Shown: in pieces, positions 6,645 through 15,019 of the stretch | Layout of the letters: the number at the start of each line of letters is the position of its first letter | Numbering within the stretch: position 1 is the stretch's first letter | From: Halieaceae bacterium | Lineage (GTDB): Bacteria > Pseudomonadota > Gammaproteobacteria > Pseudomonadales > Halieaceae | NCBI GenBank assembly: GCA_003523185.1 | Contig: DPGN01000055.1 | Coordinates: 8,705 to 32,706 of the forward strand | DNA: 24,002 bases | Reading direction: 5' to 3' | Translations under genes and position numbers: made by a program | Notes under the pieces: generated by a model | Databases searched by the model: none | The model's input: the letters and a program-made list of their open reading frames with translations, nothing else | What the model was told of the DNA's origin: nothing

Positions 6645-8391
6645 GGCCGAGACGGCGAATGCATGGCATGACGCCGAGCTAGCTGCGGCGTTGGTCGCTA
6701 TCCTGCGCCACAAAGCCGGTGGTATTCGCGTCTGCGCACAACCGGGGCCCGTTAGAGATTACTGGCTCGCTCTACTGGACAGCTTCACTGAAGAACCAGC
6801 CCGTCGAGTACCCAGCAATACACCCACGGAACGCCTGCTGGGCGGCATGGATATCACCGAGAGTATGCGATACGGCAAGCCCATTTTGGCACAAGGCGTG
6901 CTCGCCGAATGCCATCAGCGAGTAGTGCTGCTCTCAATGGCCGAGCGGCTACCCAAAGAATATACAGGACATTGGTGCGCCGCCCTCGATACAGGTGAAG
7001 TCCACATAGCGCGAGATGGCATCAGCCATACCAGCCCCGCTTCAGTTACTGTTATCGCGCTGGACGAAGGCATCGATGAAGAATCACCACCAGCTGGGCT
7101 AATCGAACGGCTAGGCCTCAGCATCAATCTTGACGAGATCAGCATCCGCTGTGTCGAAGACAGTCGCTACGCTCGATCAGACATCCAATCGGCACAATCG
7201 CGGCTGTCTCACACGACAGTTACGGATGAGGACCTTACACGACTGGCCGAACTTGCGGCGTCCATGGGAGTACACTCCTCTCGCACATTGAAATTCGCCG
7301 TCGACATCGCTAAAGCCCTGAGCTTGCTAAGTGGTAAACCCATCAGCGACGAGGCGGTTATGCATCCCCTCATTCGACTTGTACTCCTACCCATAGCTCA
7401 GCAATTACCCACCCCACGAACAGAGCCCCAGCCTCCAGAGCAGGCCGACGACAATCGAGAAGACACAGATAGGCCAGAGCAACAAACCCAGCAACAGGAG
7501 GAGCAGGATCACGAAGATCTGGTTCAGGCCGCGATGGCTGAGTTGCCTGAAGACCTACTGGCGATTCTGTTGAAGCGTGCTGAGAAAAGCCGGCAGCGTC
7601 AAAGTAAAAGTGGCAATGCTGGTGAGCTTGCTCTGGACAAACAACGCGGTCGCCCAGTGGGCGTGCGGCGTGGCGACGTAAAACGGGGGCATCGCATCGA
7701 TATACCCGCCACGCTGCGCTGTGCTGCGCCGTTTCAAACGGCACGAGCAACGTGGGATACCTCGGACAAGAAAAAAACCAGTCTCTACATTGAACCCTCT
7801 GACATCCGCGTGAAACGCTTTGAACAGCGTAAGTCCAGCGTGATGATTTTTGCGGTAGACGCTTCAGGTAGCAGTGCGCATCAGCGCATGTCAGAAGCTA
7901 AAGGCGCAATCGAACTGCTGCTCGCTGACTGCTACTCCCATAGAACAGAAGTCGCCTTGATTGCCTTCAAAGGCGATACAGCAGAGATCCTGCTACCACC
8001 CACGCGCTCGCTGGTCAGGGCCAAGCGTACTTTAGCTCAACTACCCGGAGGGGGCGGAACGCCGATGGCAGCCGCGCTTCAAGCAACACATGAGCTGGCG
8101 CTTTCTGTATCCGCAACAGGGGCGACGCCAAGTTACGTACTCCTGACCGATGGCGCCGCCAATGTTGCGCGGGACGGTAGGAAAAGCCGGTCAGCAGGTA
8201 CGGAAGACGCGCTCTCCGCTGCGAAGCTACTCGCTAACACACAGATTAAGGGTGTTCTCGTAGACACGGCGGTTCGACCCAGCCCGCGGGCGCGTGAACT
8301 ATCCTCCGCGCTAGATGCCACCTACCTGCCGCTTCCAAACGCGTCTGCGCAGTCACTGAATACATCCATCAGAACGCTCAGCGTAGGCTAG
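6589..8391 (+). CDS. bchD: BchD, magnesium chelatase subunit D
   Basis: A 600-aa protein: a degenerate AAA+ domain (about 1-270) related to BchI but lacking an intact Walker A, a Gln/Glu/Asp/Pro-rich linker (about 275-310, e.g. QQTQQQEEQDHEDL), and a C-terminal von Willebrand A/integrin I domain. The metal-ion-dependent adhesion site DASGS is at 424-428, with the supporting Thr at 491 in GGGGTPM. BchD forms the AAA+ platform with BchI hexamers and contacts BchH through the integrin domain. The ATG at 6589 overlaps bchI by 56 nt; an in-frame ATG at 6604 would shorten the product by five residues and cannot be excluded. bchO follows after 7 nt. Confidence 0.96.
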   Translation: MNPVPMPASNALSKPLSPEAETANAWHDAELAAALVAILRHKAGGIRVCAQPGPVRDYWLALLDSFTEEPARRVPSNTPTERLLGGMDITESMRYGKPILAQGVLAECHQRVVLLSMAERLPKEYTGHWCAALDTGEVHIARDGISHTSPASVTVIALDEGIDEESPPAGLIERLGLSINLDEISIRCVEDSRYARSDIQSAQSRLSHTTVTDEDLTRLAELAASMGVHSSRTLKFAVDIAKALSLLSGKPISDEAVMHPLIRLVLLPIAQQLPTPRTEPQPPEQADDNREDTDRPEQQTQQQEEQDHEDLVQAAMAELPEDLLAILLKRAEKSRQRQSKSGNAGELALDKQRGRPVGVRRGDVKRGHRIDIPATLRCAAPFQTARATWDTSDKKKTSLYIEPSDIRVKRFEQRKSSVMIFAVDASGSSAHQRMSEAKGAIELLLADCYSHRTEVALIAFKGDTAEILLPPTRSLVRAKRTLAQLPGGGGTPMAAALQATHELALSVSATGATPSYVLLTDGAANVARDGRKSRSAGTEDALSAAKLLANTQIKGVLVDTAVRPSPRARELSSALDATYLPLPNASAQSLNTSIRTLSVG

Positions 8392-8398
8392 TAAACCC

Positions 8399-9262
8399 AT
8401 GGGGCCGGACCGTTTACCCAGTGATTGGCCTCTGAGCGAGCACAGCGAATTCGTGCAATGCGCGGACACCCTGTGGCACGTTCAACGCCTTGGATCAGGG
8501 CCAGTGATCTTGCTCTTGCACGGCACGGGCTCGTCTACCCACTCTATGGCGGGCATGGCTGAGTGTTTGAGCAGTCAATTCACTTGCGTATTGATAGACC
8601 TCCCGGGCCAAGGCTTTACCTACCCCATTGAGGAACGCAAGCACCTTTTGAGCGCGATGGCTCGGGCTATACATGAGCTGTGCAAGCATCTAGAAATCTC
8701 ACCCGACTATGTGATTGGACACTCAGCAGGCGCAGCCGTTGGCATCAGAATGTGCCTCGATACGGACATCAGCCCATGCGGGTTACTGTCAATTAACGGC
8801 GCCCTTTTACCCTTCGGCGCTTTCATTGAGCCGCTTATGCTCAAAGCCGCGCGTGGCCTCAGCCGAGCGCCTAGGGTGTCTCGCTTCCTCGCCCGGCGCG
8901 GAACCGGCGAGTCCGATGTGCGCAGAGCTTTGCGCGATACCGGCGCCACTATTTCTGAACCGATGATCCAGCGCTACACAACCCTAATATCCCAACCCGA
9001 GCACATCGAGGGCACCCTAAGAATGATGGGTGGATGGGAGCTAGGTCAGCTAGCGAGGGACTTACCTAAATTAAAAACCCCAACTCACCTCATTGGTTGC
9101 GAACAAGACCACATTGTTCCGCCCATTCGCGCGCACAGGGCAACACGCGAAATACCAAATGCAACGGCAATCACTCTTGAGGACGCTGGTCATCTGGTTC
9201 ATGAAGCAGACCCGGAGCGGGTCGCACACGTGTTTTATCAGTTTCTGGAGCGGCTCAATTAA
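8399..9262 (+). CDS. bchO: BchO, alpha/beta hydrolase-fold magnesium chelatase accessory protein
   Basis: A 287-aa alpha/beta hydrolase-fold protein. Motifs are ILLLHGTGSSTHSM for the oxyanion loop, DLPGQGFT, nucleophile elbow GHSAGAAV with S109, IGCEQDHIVPP for the acid, and DAGHLVHEADP for the His. Its place directly behind bchID (7 nt) matches the conserved bchI-D-O order of purple bacteria, where the product is annotated as a putative Mg-chelatase accessory protein. The precise reaction of BchO is not established. The ribosome binding site is weak, so it is probably translated by coupling to bchD. It ends 67 nt before crtI, where a new operator-controlled promoter begins. Confidence 0.92.
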   Translation: MGPDRLPSDWPLSEHSEFVQCADTLWHVQRLGSGPVILLLHGTGSSTHSMAGMAECLSSQFTCVLIDLPGQGFTYPIEERKHLLSAMARAIHELCKHLEISPDYVIGHSAGAAVGIRMCLDTDISPCGLLSINGALLPFGAFIEPLMLKAARGLSRAPRVSRFLARRGTGESDVRRALRDTGATISEPMIQRYTTLISQPEHIEGTLRMMGGWELGQLARDLPKLKTPTHLIGCEQDHIVPPIRAHRATREIPNATAITLEDAGHLVHEADPERVAHVFYQFLERLN

Positions 9263-9293
9263 CGAGTGTGCAATCTGAAAACCGGTGATAGAC

Positions 9294-9311
9294 TGTCAAT
9301 TAATACTGACA
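9294..9311. promoter_or_regulatory. PpsR/CrtJ-type operator upstream of crtI
   Basis: Perfect TGT-N12-ACA palindrome, TGTCAATTAATACTGACA, 18 nt before the crtI start in the 67-nt bchO-crtI gap. No perfect second site is seen nearby. It suggests that crtIB has its own redox-controlled promoter in addition to read-through from bchIDO. Confidence 0.8.
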
Positions 9312-9325
9312 TAGACGACGTCTAT
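9311..9325. repeat. Inverted repeat adjoining the crtI operator
   Basis: ATAGAC (9311-9316), spacer GAC, GTCTAT (9320-9325): a perfect 6-bp inverted repeat sharing one base with the PpsR-type operator and ending 4 nt before the crtI ATG. It could be a small leader hairpin masking the start region or a second protein-binding site. No purine-rich ribosome binding site is evident between it and the ATG. Confidence 0.45.
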
Positions 9326-9329
9326 CAAC

Positions 9330-10859
9330 ATGAACACAGCGCATCCGGACTTCGACACCCTCAAGCAAGTTGAGTCGCATGAAAAAGCCATTGTCATCGG
9401 TAGTGGCTTCGGCGGCCTCGCCTCTGCGATTCGTCTTGCAGCCAAAGGCTATCATGTCACGCTTCTTGAAAAGCTCGATGCGCTGGGAGGTAGAGGCTAC
9501 ACCTACAAACAGGACGGCTTCACCTTCGATGGCGGGCCCACCATTGTCACGGTCCCCGAATTATTTGAAGAGCTCTGGGAACTCTGTGGCAAGAAGATGA
9601 GTGATGACGTTGATCTTCGACTCATGGATCCGTTCTACAGAATCCGTTTTGATGACGGGCGAATCTTTGACTATTCGAGCGAGAAGTCAGAAAACCTCCG
9701 TCAAATACTCGAGTACAACCCAGCCGATGCGCAAGGCTACGAGCGCTATTTAAAAGCCAGCGAAGCGCGGCATAAAGTCGGTTTTGCATTGCTCGATAAG
9801 CCCTTCAGCACCTTTGCTCAGCTGATGCGCTTCGCACCTGACTTAGTGAGGTTACGTGGTGATCAAAGTGTTTATTCGCTGGTCTCTAAGTACATCAAGA
9901 ACGAGCAATTAAGACAGGCTGTAAGCTTTCACCCTCTTCTCATTGGTGGCAACCCGTATACCGCCAGCAGCTTGTATTCCCTTATTTCTCACCTAGAGGT
10001 CACGGGTGGCGTTTGGTCTGCCATGGGTGGCACAGGGCGTATTGTCGAATCGCTGGGCAACCTCATCCGTGGACAAGGGAGCGATATTCGGCTGAATGCT
10101 GAGGTTGACCAAATCACCACAGACAGTGGAAAGGTCACCGGCGTGCGCCTCAAGTCAGGTGAACACATCGCTGCTAATCTCGTCATATCAAATGCAGACT
10201 CTGCGTGGACCTACAAATACCTGCTGTCGGAAACACCCAAACGCAAATGGACTGATCGAAAGATTGACAAAGCGCATTACTCTAACGGCTTATTTGTTTG
10301 GTACTTCGGCACCAAAAAGCAGTACCCCGATATACCCCATCACTCAATCATTCTTGGGCCGCGTTATAAAGGACTGCTTACCGACATCTTTAAGCACAAG
10401 AAACCCACCGAAGATTTCAGTCTGTATTTGCACAGACCAACCGCGACCGATCCGTCGATGGCGCCCGAGGGCTGCGATGCGTTTTACGCGCTAGTGCCGG
10501 TACCGCACCTGGATTCTGGAACCGACTGGACAACGCACGCCGAGATATTCCGGCGCGCTGTTGAGAAGCGCCTCGAGGAAACAGGGCTTCCTGACTTGGG
10601 CGCTAACCTTGCCACATCACTGATGCTGACCCCCCTCGACTTCCAGAATCGCCTCAACTCGGTGAAAGGTGCGGGATTTTCGCTGGAGCCACGTATTACC
10701 CAAAGCGCCTACTTCAGACCTCACAATAAAAGCGAAGAGGTTGACGGGCTCTATTTGGTTGGCGCTGGCACTCACCCTGGAGCCGGTATGCCAGCCGTGC
10801 TCTCCTCCGCCAAAGTCATTGACGGACTGATTGAAGCCCCCACGTATGCAAGCCGATAA
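9330..10859 (+). CDS. crtI: CrtI, phytoene desaturase
   Basis: A 509-aa FAD-dependent phytoene desaturase. The N-terminal dinucleotide fold reads AIVIGSGFGGLASAIRLAAK followed by LLEKLDALGGRGYTY; GGPTIVTVPELFEELW follows; the C-terminal carotenoid-desaturase signature is GLYLVGAGTHPGAGMPAVLS. It converts phytoene to neurosporene/lycopene through successive desaturations and is membrane-associated. The ATG at 9330 follows the operator at 9294-9311 closely, so the transcript leader must be very short. Its 3' end overlaps crtB by 14 nt, the usual crtIB arrangement. It is clearly distinct from the CrtD paralogue at 3080-4564. The number of desaturation steps cannot be read from sequence. Confidence 0.96.
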   Translation: MNTAHPDFDTLKQVESHEKAIVIGSGFGGLASAIRLAAKGYHVTLLEKLDALGGRGYTYKQDGFTFDGGPTIVTVPELFEELWELCGKKMSDDVDLRLMDPFYRIRFDDGRIFDYSSEKSENLRQILEYNPADAQGYERYLKASEARHKVGFALLDKPFSTFAQLMRFAPDLVRLRGDQSVYSLVSKYIKNEQLRQAVSFHPLLIGGNPYTASSLYSLISHLEVTGGVWSAMGGTGRIVESLGNLIRGQGSDIRLNAEVDQITTDSGKVTGVRLKSGEHIAANLVISNADSAWTYKYLLSETPKRKWTDRKIDKAHYSNGLFVWYFGTKKQYPDIPHHSIILGPRYKGLLTDIFKHKKPTEDFSLYLHRPTATDPSMAPEGCDAFYALVPVPHLDSGTDWTTHAEIFRRAVEKRLEETGLPDLGANLATSLMLTPLDFQNRLNSVKGAGFSLEPRITQSAYFRPHNKSEEVDGLYLVGAGTHPGAGMPAVLSSAKVIDGLIEAPTYASR

Positions 10860-11898
10860 ATTTTTACCGACTCCCAGCACCGATATGGGGCTGTGTAAAC
10901 AGCAGCTATCCAACGGGTCACGCTCCTTTTATTTTGCGTCGCATTTGCTGCCCTCCGTGATGCAGCACGCAGCCTGCGGCCTCTACGCTTTCTGTAGAGA
11001 AGCTGACGACCTAGTGGATGAAGGGGAAAACCCGAAGCGTGCACTGCAGCTATTGCACAATCGACTTGACCGCATCTACGAAGGAAAGCCGCAGTATGTC
11101 GCGACCGATCGAGTCCTGACGCAAATTGTTCACACTTATCAAATGCCGAGAGAGCTACTGAACGCCTTACTTGAAGGTTTTGCCTGGGATGCTGAAGGGA
11201 AGCTCTATCACTCGATTGAAGATGTCTATGACTACAGCGCCCGTGTCGCCGGAGCTGTGGGCGTAATGATGTCAGTACTGATGGGCGTTCGAGATGCCAA
11301 GACGTTAGCAAGAGCTGCCGACTTGGGTACCGCAATGCAACTGACCAATATCGCTAGAGATGTGGGTGAAGACGCGCAGCTGGGCAGAATTTATCTCCCC
11401 ATGGACGAGCTGAAGGCAGAAGGCGTGGACATCGACGAGTTGTTGGCAAATCCGGCCTATTCAGCGGGTGTTGGCGTGGTAACCCAACGACTCCTCGAGC
11501 GCGCGGACTGGCTTTACAAACGCGCGGACCATGGCATTGCGCAACTGCCGAGAAAGTATCAACCGGGCATCCGTGCGGCGAGAAAGCTTTACGCCGCCAT
11601 TGGGCAGAAAGTAGGTGAGCATGGCTATAATTCGGTTGATCAACGCGCAATAGTAGACACCAAGAAAAAATTCGCTTTGCTGACCTCGGCTATCGCTTTC
11701 GCACAGCCCAGGAGCAAGGTACTAGACACACCCGCCTTACCTCAAAATCAGTTTCTAATTGATGCAGTGGTTGCGTCAGGTGGCGTAGCACCTGCCATTA
11801 AGTCCGATCCCTTCAAGGTAAGAACGCTCTGGATTATTGATCTATTTGAGACTCTTAGAGAAAGGGACCGTGACGCGCGAATCGCCCGCATTCGCTAG
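10846..11898 (+). CDS. crtB: CrtB, 15-cis-phytoene synthase
   Basis: 350 aa from the ATG at 10846; the frame opens further up with a TTG at 10831, which I consider less likely. It condenses two GGPP molecules to phytoene. Both Asp-rich Mg-diphosphate-binding motifs of squalene/phytoene synthases are present: DDLVD at 54-58 in CREADDLVDEG, and NIARDVGEDA with D172 and D176. The signature YDYSARVAGAVGVMM and the RIYLP stretch after motif two are also typical. It overlaps the crtI end by 14 nt and its last 57 nt overlap the convergent crtC gene, so antisense interference at the 3' ends is possible. Confidence 0.96.
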   Translation: MQADKFLPTPSTDMGLCKQQLSNGSRSFYFASHLLPSVMQHAACGLYAFCREADDLVDEGENPKRALQLLHNRLDRIYEGKPQYVATDRVLTQIVHTYQMPRELLNALLEGFAWDAEGKLYHSIEDVYDYSARVAGAVGVMMSVLMGVRDAKTLARAADLGTAMQLTNIARDVGEDAQLGRIYLPMDELKAEGVDIDELLANPAYSAGVGVVTQRLLERADWLYKRADHGIAQLPRKYQPGIRAARKLYAAIGQKVGEHGYNSVDQRAIVDTKKKFALLTSAIAFAQPRSKVLDTPALPQNQFLIDAVVASGGVAPAIKSDPFKVRTLWIIDLFETLRERDRDARIARIR

Positions 11899-12849
11899 AC
11901 CGTAGAAGATCTTCCGCATCCTGAACGGTAGCAACCGCTGAACCCATGGCGAAGCGAAACGATCCAAATCCAAGCTCTCATGCATCACGCTGTTTCCGGA
12001 GGCATCATGCAGGTGACTTCGCGTGTAAAAAGGCGTGTCTTCAAGTGTTTTTTCGACATTAAAACCCTGATGGCTCCTTGCAGGGCGAGAAACACGCCAA
12101 ATCGGCCCCGCAGTCAAATCACGGCGAGGCGGCGAATGCTCTGACGCCATTCCTGTTTTAGGACCGCCGAACAGCGTCATAAGGCAGGTCTCACCGTCTC
12201 TTGCGTGCGCCTCATAAACGATGCGGCAATTTTCTGGCCCCATATCGGCCCGAGACCAGTGCCAATCGGTAAAGGTATCTTCTAGCGCTACAGTGCCACC
12301 GTTCGTATCAACATAGCCTGCCCCCTCCCACTGCACACTCGGTGCATCAAGCGACACCTTTACACGTGCGGTCGGTGCAATTGGCCACCATCGATGCTGA
12401 CCTGCTGAATGGAGTGTGTAACAACGATCGGTAACGGCAGGAATGTCGACTATAACCTTTCCCTTAATAGCTCTGCGGAATGGCGCTGATCGCTCATTGA
12501 GATCGACCGTTAGCCTCTCGCCATCGAATGACATTGAGGATGGTCCGATCTTGAGCATCGACCTGGATGTTTGAAGATCGCGCGCCCGACGCTCTGTCAT
12601 CGCCCAATGTTTTTGCTTTGGCTCGTAGAAAACCGCGTTCACACAGACAAACTCGCGGGGGTCAGTATCACCCTTCTTTCTCGCTGCGGCATAAAACGGG
12701 GAAAACACCGTACCGACAAAAAATATCAGTGTTACACCGTGCGATCCGCATTCGCTGAATCCGTCGACATACCACCAGCGATAGCCGTTGTTTGAAACGG
12801 GTAACTCGAACCCCAAACTCCCCGATGTCGACAGCAGTGGTTGCTCCAT
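11842..12849 (-). CDS. crtC: CrtC, hydroxyneurosporene synthase (carotenoid 1,2-hydratase)
   Basis: 335 aa from the ATG at 12849, chosen because GGGAGA lies about 6 nt upstream; upstream in-frame ATG (12867) and TTG (12885) codons would add 6 or 12 residues. CrtC adds water across the terminal 1,2 double bond of acyclic carotenoids, feeding CrtD and CrtF. Recognisable segments are GYRWWYVDGFSECGSHGVTL, FVGTVFSPFYAAARKKG, and FTDWHWSRADMG towards the middle. There are no membrane spans. It is the only crt gene on the minus strand here, divergent from crtE over paired PpsR-type operators and overlapping crtB tail to tail by 57 nt. Confidence 0.93.
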   Translation of the reverse strand: MEQPLLSTSGSLGFELPVSNNGYRWWYVDGFSECGSHGVTLIFFVGTVFSPFYAAARKKGDTDPREFVCVNAVFYEPKQKHWAMTERRARDLQTSRSMLKIGPSSMSFDGERLTVDLNERSAPFRRAIKGKVIVDIPAVTDRCYTLHSAGQHRWWPIAPTARVKVSLDAPSVQWEGAGYVDTNGGTVALEDTFTDWHWSRADMGPENCRIVYEAHARDGETCLMTLFGGPKTGMASEHSPPRRDLTAGPIWRVSRPARSHQGFNVEKTLEDTPFYTRSHLHDASGNSVMHESLDLDRFASPWVQRLLPFRMRKIFYGLANAGDSRVTVPFSKSLK

Positions 12850-12898
12850 AGCGAATCTCCCGCGCATTGCTTGCAGGGTGTGCAAGATCGGCGTAATG

Positions 12899-12916
12899 TG
12901 TCAAGTAATATAGACA
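12899..12916. promoter_or_regulatory. PpsR/CrtJ-type operator 1 between crtC and crtE
   Basis: Perfect TGT-N12-ACA palindrome, TGTCAAGTAATATAGACA, 50 nt from the crtC ATG. Its right end TAGACA (12911-12916) can act as the -35 box of the crtE promoter. Being in a divergent gap it could control crtC and crtEF together. Confidence 0.85.
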
Positions 12917-12937
12917 AAAGTAATGTATAAATAAAAT
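12911..12937 (+). promoter_or_regulatory. Putative crtE promoter
   Basis: TAGACA at 12911-12916 and TAAAAT at 12932-12937 with a 15-nt spacer match the bchI promoter arrangement exactly in spacing and -10 sequence. The two boxes lie in operators 1 and 2 respectively. The predicted transcript start would be only a few nucleotides before the crtE ATG at 12951. Confidence 0.5.
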
Positions 12938-12941
12938 AACA
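12924..12941. promoter_or_regulatory. PpsR/CrtJ-type operator 2 between crtC and crtE
   Basis: Second perfect TGT-N12-ACA palindrome, TGTATAAATAAAATAACA, 7 nt after operator 1. It is strikingly similar to the bchI operator (shared TAAATAAAAT core). Paired sites separated by 7-8 nt are the classical layout for cooperative CrtJ/PpsR binding. Confidence 0.85.
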
Positions 12942-12950
12942 CTTACGAGT

Positions 12951-13841
12951 ATGGTGACCGCCATGGAAAAAACGCTACTGGATTGCGAGCAATACATAGA
13001 AGAGGCAATGGCAGAACATGCAACTGCTCAATGCCCACCCCTGCTTGCTCAGGCTTTGAATTATGCCGTTTTTCCGGGCGGCGCTCGTGTCCGGCCTCAG
13101 CTTTGTAAAGCCGTCGCGCTGGCCAATAACTCCAGTGACGTGGGACTGGCCAATGCGGCAGCCACCGCAGTCGAGCTCCTGCATTGCGCATCACTCGTCC
13201 ACGACGACCTCCCTTGTTTCGATGATGCGACGCAGCGACGCGGCAAACCGTCGGTTCATTCGAAATTTGGCGAGCGAATCGCTGTGCTAACCGGTGACGC
13301 GCTGATTGTAGCCGCATTCCAAACTCTGTCCGCTCACGCGGTGCAGGCTGTGCGAGCAGAGCGCGTACCTCTGGTCATGACCATCGTTGCGCGGGGTGTT
13401 GGCGCTCCACACGGCATTTGCGCAGGTCAAGCCTGGGAATGCGAGCAGCGGGTTGATTTATCGCGCTATCACCGAGCAAAAACAGGCGCGCTATTCGTTG
13501 CCGCCACATGCGCGGGCGCAGCGGCAGCCGGCGTGGATCCCGGACCATGGGTTAATCTGGGAGCGAGCATTGGTGAGGCTTACCAGGTAGCGGATGATAT
13601 TAAGGACGCTGTTTCCGATCCCGACACATTGGGCAAGCCAACCGGTATCGATGTGAAGCTTGATCGGCCGAGCGCGGTTCGCGAACTAGGGCTCGAGGGA
13701 GCCGTCGCACGACTAAAGGAATGCCTTGAGGCCGGTTTGGACAGCATGCCAGCGTGCGCTGGACACGACATGCTCCAGAAGTTGGTGCGCGCGCAGGCTA
13801 GCCGATTTGTACCCGAGAAGATTGCGCAAGTGGCCGCGTAA
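12951..13841 (+). CDS. crtE: CrtE, geranylgeranyl diphosphate synthase
   Basis: A 296-aa trans-isoprenyl diphosphate synthase. The first Asp-rich motif is DDLPCFDD at 85-92 and the second DDIKD at 215-219, both Mg-diphosphate ligands; FPGGARVRPQL is the IPP-binding region. It supplies GGPP for phytoene synthesis and, after transfer by bacteriochlorophyll synthase (not in window), for the pigment tail. The start may be the ATG at 12951 or the ATG at 12963 four codons later; neither has a strong ribosome binding site and the leader is very short. The stop TAA overlaps the crtF ATG by 1 nt. The substrate chain length is inferred from context rather than read from sequence. Confidence 0.94.
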   Translation: MVTAMEKTLLDCEQYIEEAMAEHATAQCPPLLAQALNYAVFPGGARVRPQLCKAVALANNSSDVGLANAAATAVELLHCASLVHDDLPCFDDATQRRGKPSVHSKFGERIAVLTGDALIVAAFQTLSAHAVQAVRAERVPLVMTIVARGVGAPHGICAGQAWECEQRVDLSRYHRAKTGALFVAATCAGAAAAGVDPGPWVNLGASIGEAYQVADDIKDAVSDPDTLGKPTGIDVKLDRPSAVRELGLEGAVARLKECLEAGLDSMPACAGHDMLQKLVRAQASRFVPEKIAQVAA

Positions 13842-14995
13842 TGGCCATACCCTCCACAACCGAGCCCAAGTACGCCGACTCAAAAGACAGACCCTCGGGT
13901 CGCTACGCCCGTTTTTTACTGTGGCGCAACCGAATGCTTCGAAGCAAAACGTTCCAGAAGTGGGCAGCAAGACTGCCAATTGCGCAGTCGATTGCACGAA
14001 CTCGTGCGACTGACCTTCACCATATTCTCGCCGGCTTTGTCTACTCTCAGACGCTCAGCGCGGCTTACAAGCTAGGTCTACTCGAGTGCCTGAAAGACAG
14101 AATAGCCACGCTCGACGAAATCGCACGTGCTTGCGAACTTGAGCAGGATGCTGCGCTGACACTGATTAAAGCAGCGACAGCGATTGATCTGCTCCAAGAA
14201 GTCGACGCCCACACCTGGACACTCGGAGAACTCGGCGCATCTATTCATGGCAACCCGGGCGTGCAGAGCATGCTTCGCCACCACGACCTGCTATACCGAG
14301 ATATGGCTGATCCTGCGCACCTACTGAGAGCGCGAGAAGGGGCGGCACTCCGCGGGTATTGGCCCTACGTCGATGGCGACCATAACGACCCAGTAGCGGC
14401 TGCCCGCTACAGCGAATTAATGGCGGATTCACAGCACCTCATCGCAAACCATATTTTAGACGCTATTAGGCTCAAACCGGGACAGCGATTACTTGATATT
14501 GGCGGCGGAACCGGCACGTTCGCGCGACTGGCATCGGAGCGATTTCCCGATGCGACGACTGCCGTTTTCGATTTGCCTCAGGTCATAGCAGCCATTTCGC
14601 CCCGCCACCGGGGTGAGATGGAAGTTGTTTCCGGAAACATGTTTGAGGACCCAATCCCTAAAGGTTTCGACACGATCAGCTTAGTCCGCATTCTCCACGA
14701 TCACGATGACGGGCCAGTAGATCACCTCCTCAGCCGATGTTTCGATGCATTGCCGAATGGAGGTGAGCTCATCATTGCGGAGCCAATGGCAGGTACACGT
14801 AAAGCCAAAGCGATTGGGCACACCTACTTTGGGTTTTATCTCTGGGCAATGGGTAGCGGCAGGCCCCGAACCCGCAAGGAATTAACGGCTGCGCTTAAGC
14901 GCGCTGGCTTTCACGGAATTAAAGAAAACCGAACACACATTCCAGCTCTGGTCCGTGTGATTACAGCAAAAAAACCAAATGTCATTTTTTATTGA
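13841..14995 (+). CDS. crtF: CrtF, demethylspheroidene/hydroxycarotenoid O-methyltransferase
   Basis: A 384-aa SAM-dependent O-methyltransferase. An N-terminal helical dimerisation region (about 40-130, with a winged-helix-like stretch TLDEIARACELEQDAALTLI) precedes the Rossmann domain, whose SAM motif I is LDIGGGTGTFA (Gly-rich core at 219-225). VRILHDHDDG and ELIIAEPMAG correspond to later methyltransferase motifs. It methylates the 1-hydroxy group of acyclic carotenoids, the final tailoring step toward spirilloxanthin. It is coupled to crtE by a 1-nt overlap. The stop TGA (14993-14995) lies inside the first bchC operator, so the bchC control region begins within this gene. Confidence 0.94.
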   Translation: MAIPSTTEPKYADSKDRPSGRYARFLLWRNRMLRSKTFQKWAARLPIAQSIARTRATDLHHILAGFVYSQTLSAAYKLGLLECLKDRIATLDEIARACELEQDAALTLIKAATAIDLLQEVDAHTWTLGELGASIHGNPGVQSMLRHHDLLYRDMADPAHLLRAREGAALRGYWPYVDGDHNDPVAAARYSELMADSQHLIANHILDAIRLKPGQRLLDIGGGTGTFARLASERFPDATTAVFDLPQVIAAISPRHRGEMEVVSGNMFEDPIPKGFDTISLVRILHDHDDGPVDHLLSRCFDALPNGGELIIAEPMAGTRKAKAIGHTYFGFYLWAMGSGRPRTRKELTAALKRAGFHGIKENRTHIPALVRVITAKKPNVIFY

Positions 14996-14997
14996 CA
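14980..14997. promoter_or_regulatory. PpsR/CrtJ-type operator 1 upstream of bchC
   Basis: Perfect TGT-N12-ACA palindrome, TGTCATTTTTTATTGACA, overlapping the last codons of crtF. Its right arm supplies the TTGACA -35 box (14992-14997). Confidence 0.87.
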
Positions 14998-15019
14998 CTT
15001 TTATGTGTATTATTAATAT
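14992..15019 (+). promoter_or_regulatory. Putative bchC promoter
   Basis: TTGACA at 14992-14997 and TAATAT at 15014-15019 with a 16-nt spacer. Operator 1 carries the -35 and operator 2 covers the -10, the layout known for the bchC promoter of Rhodobacter. It would drive the bchCXYZ-puf superoperon. Exact -10 placement in this very A+T-rich stretch is tentative. Confidence 0.6.

Noticed and set aside
7370..7750. 126-codon minus-strand open frame opposite bchD
   Set aside because: Lies opposite the bchD linker region; no motif or start signal.
10772..11335. 187-codon minus-strand open frame opposite crtI/crtB
   Set aside because: Fully antisense to confident crt genes, Arg/Ser-rich composition typical of a shadow frame.
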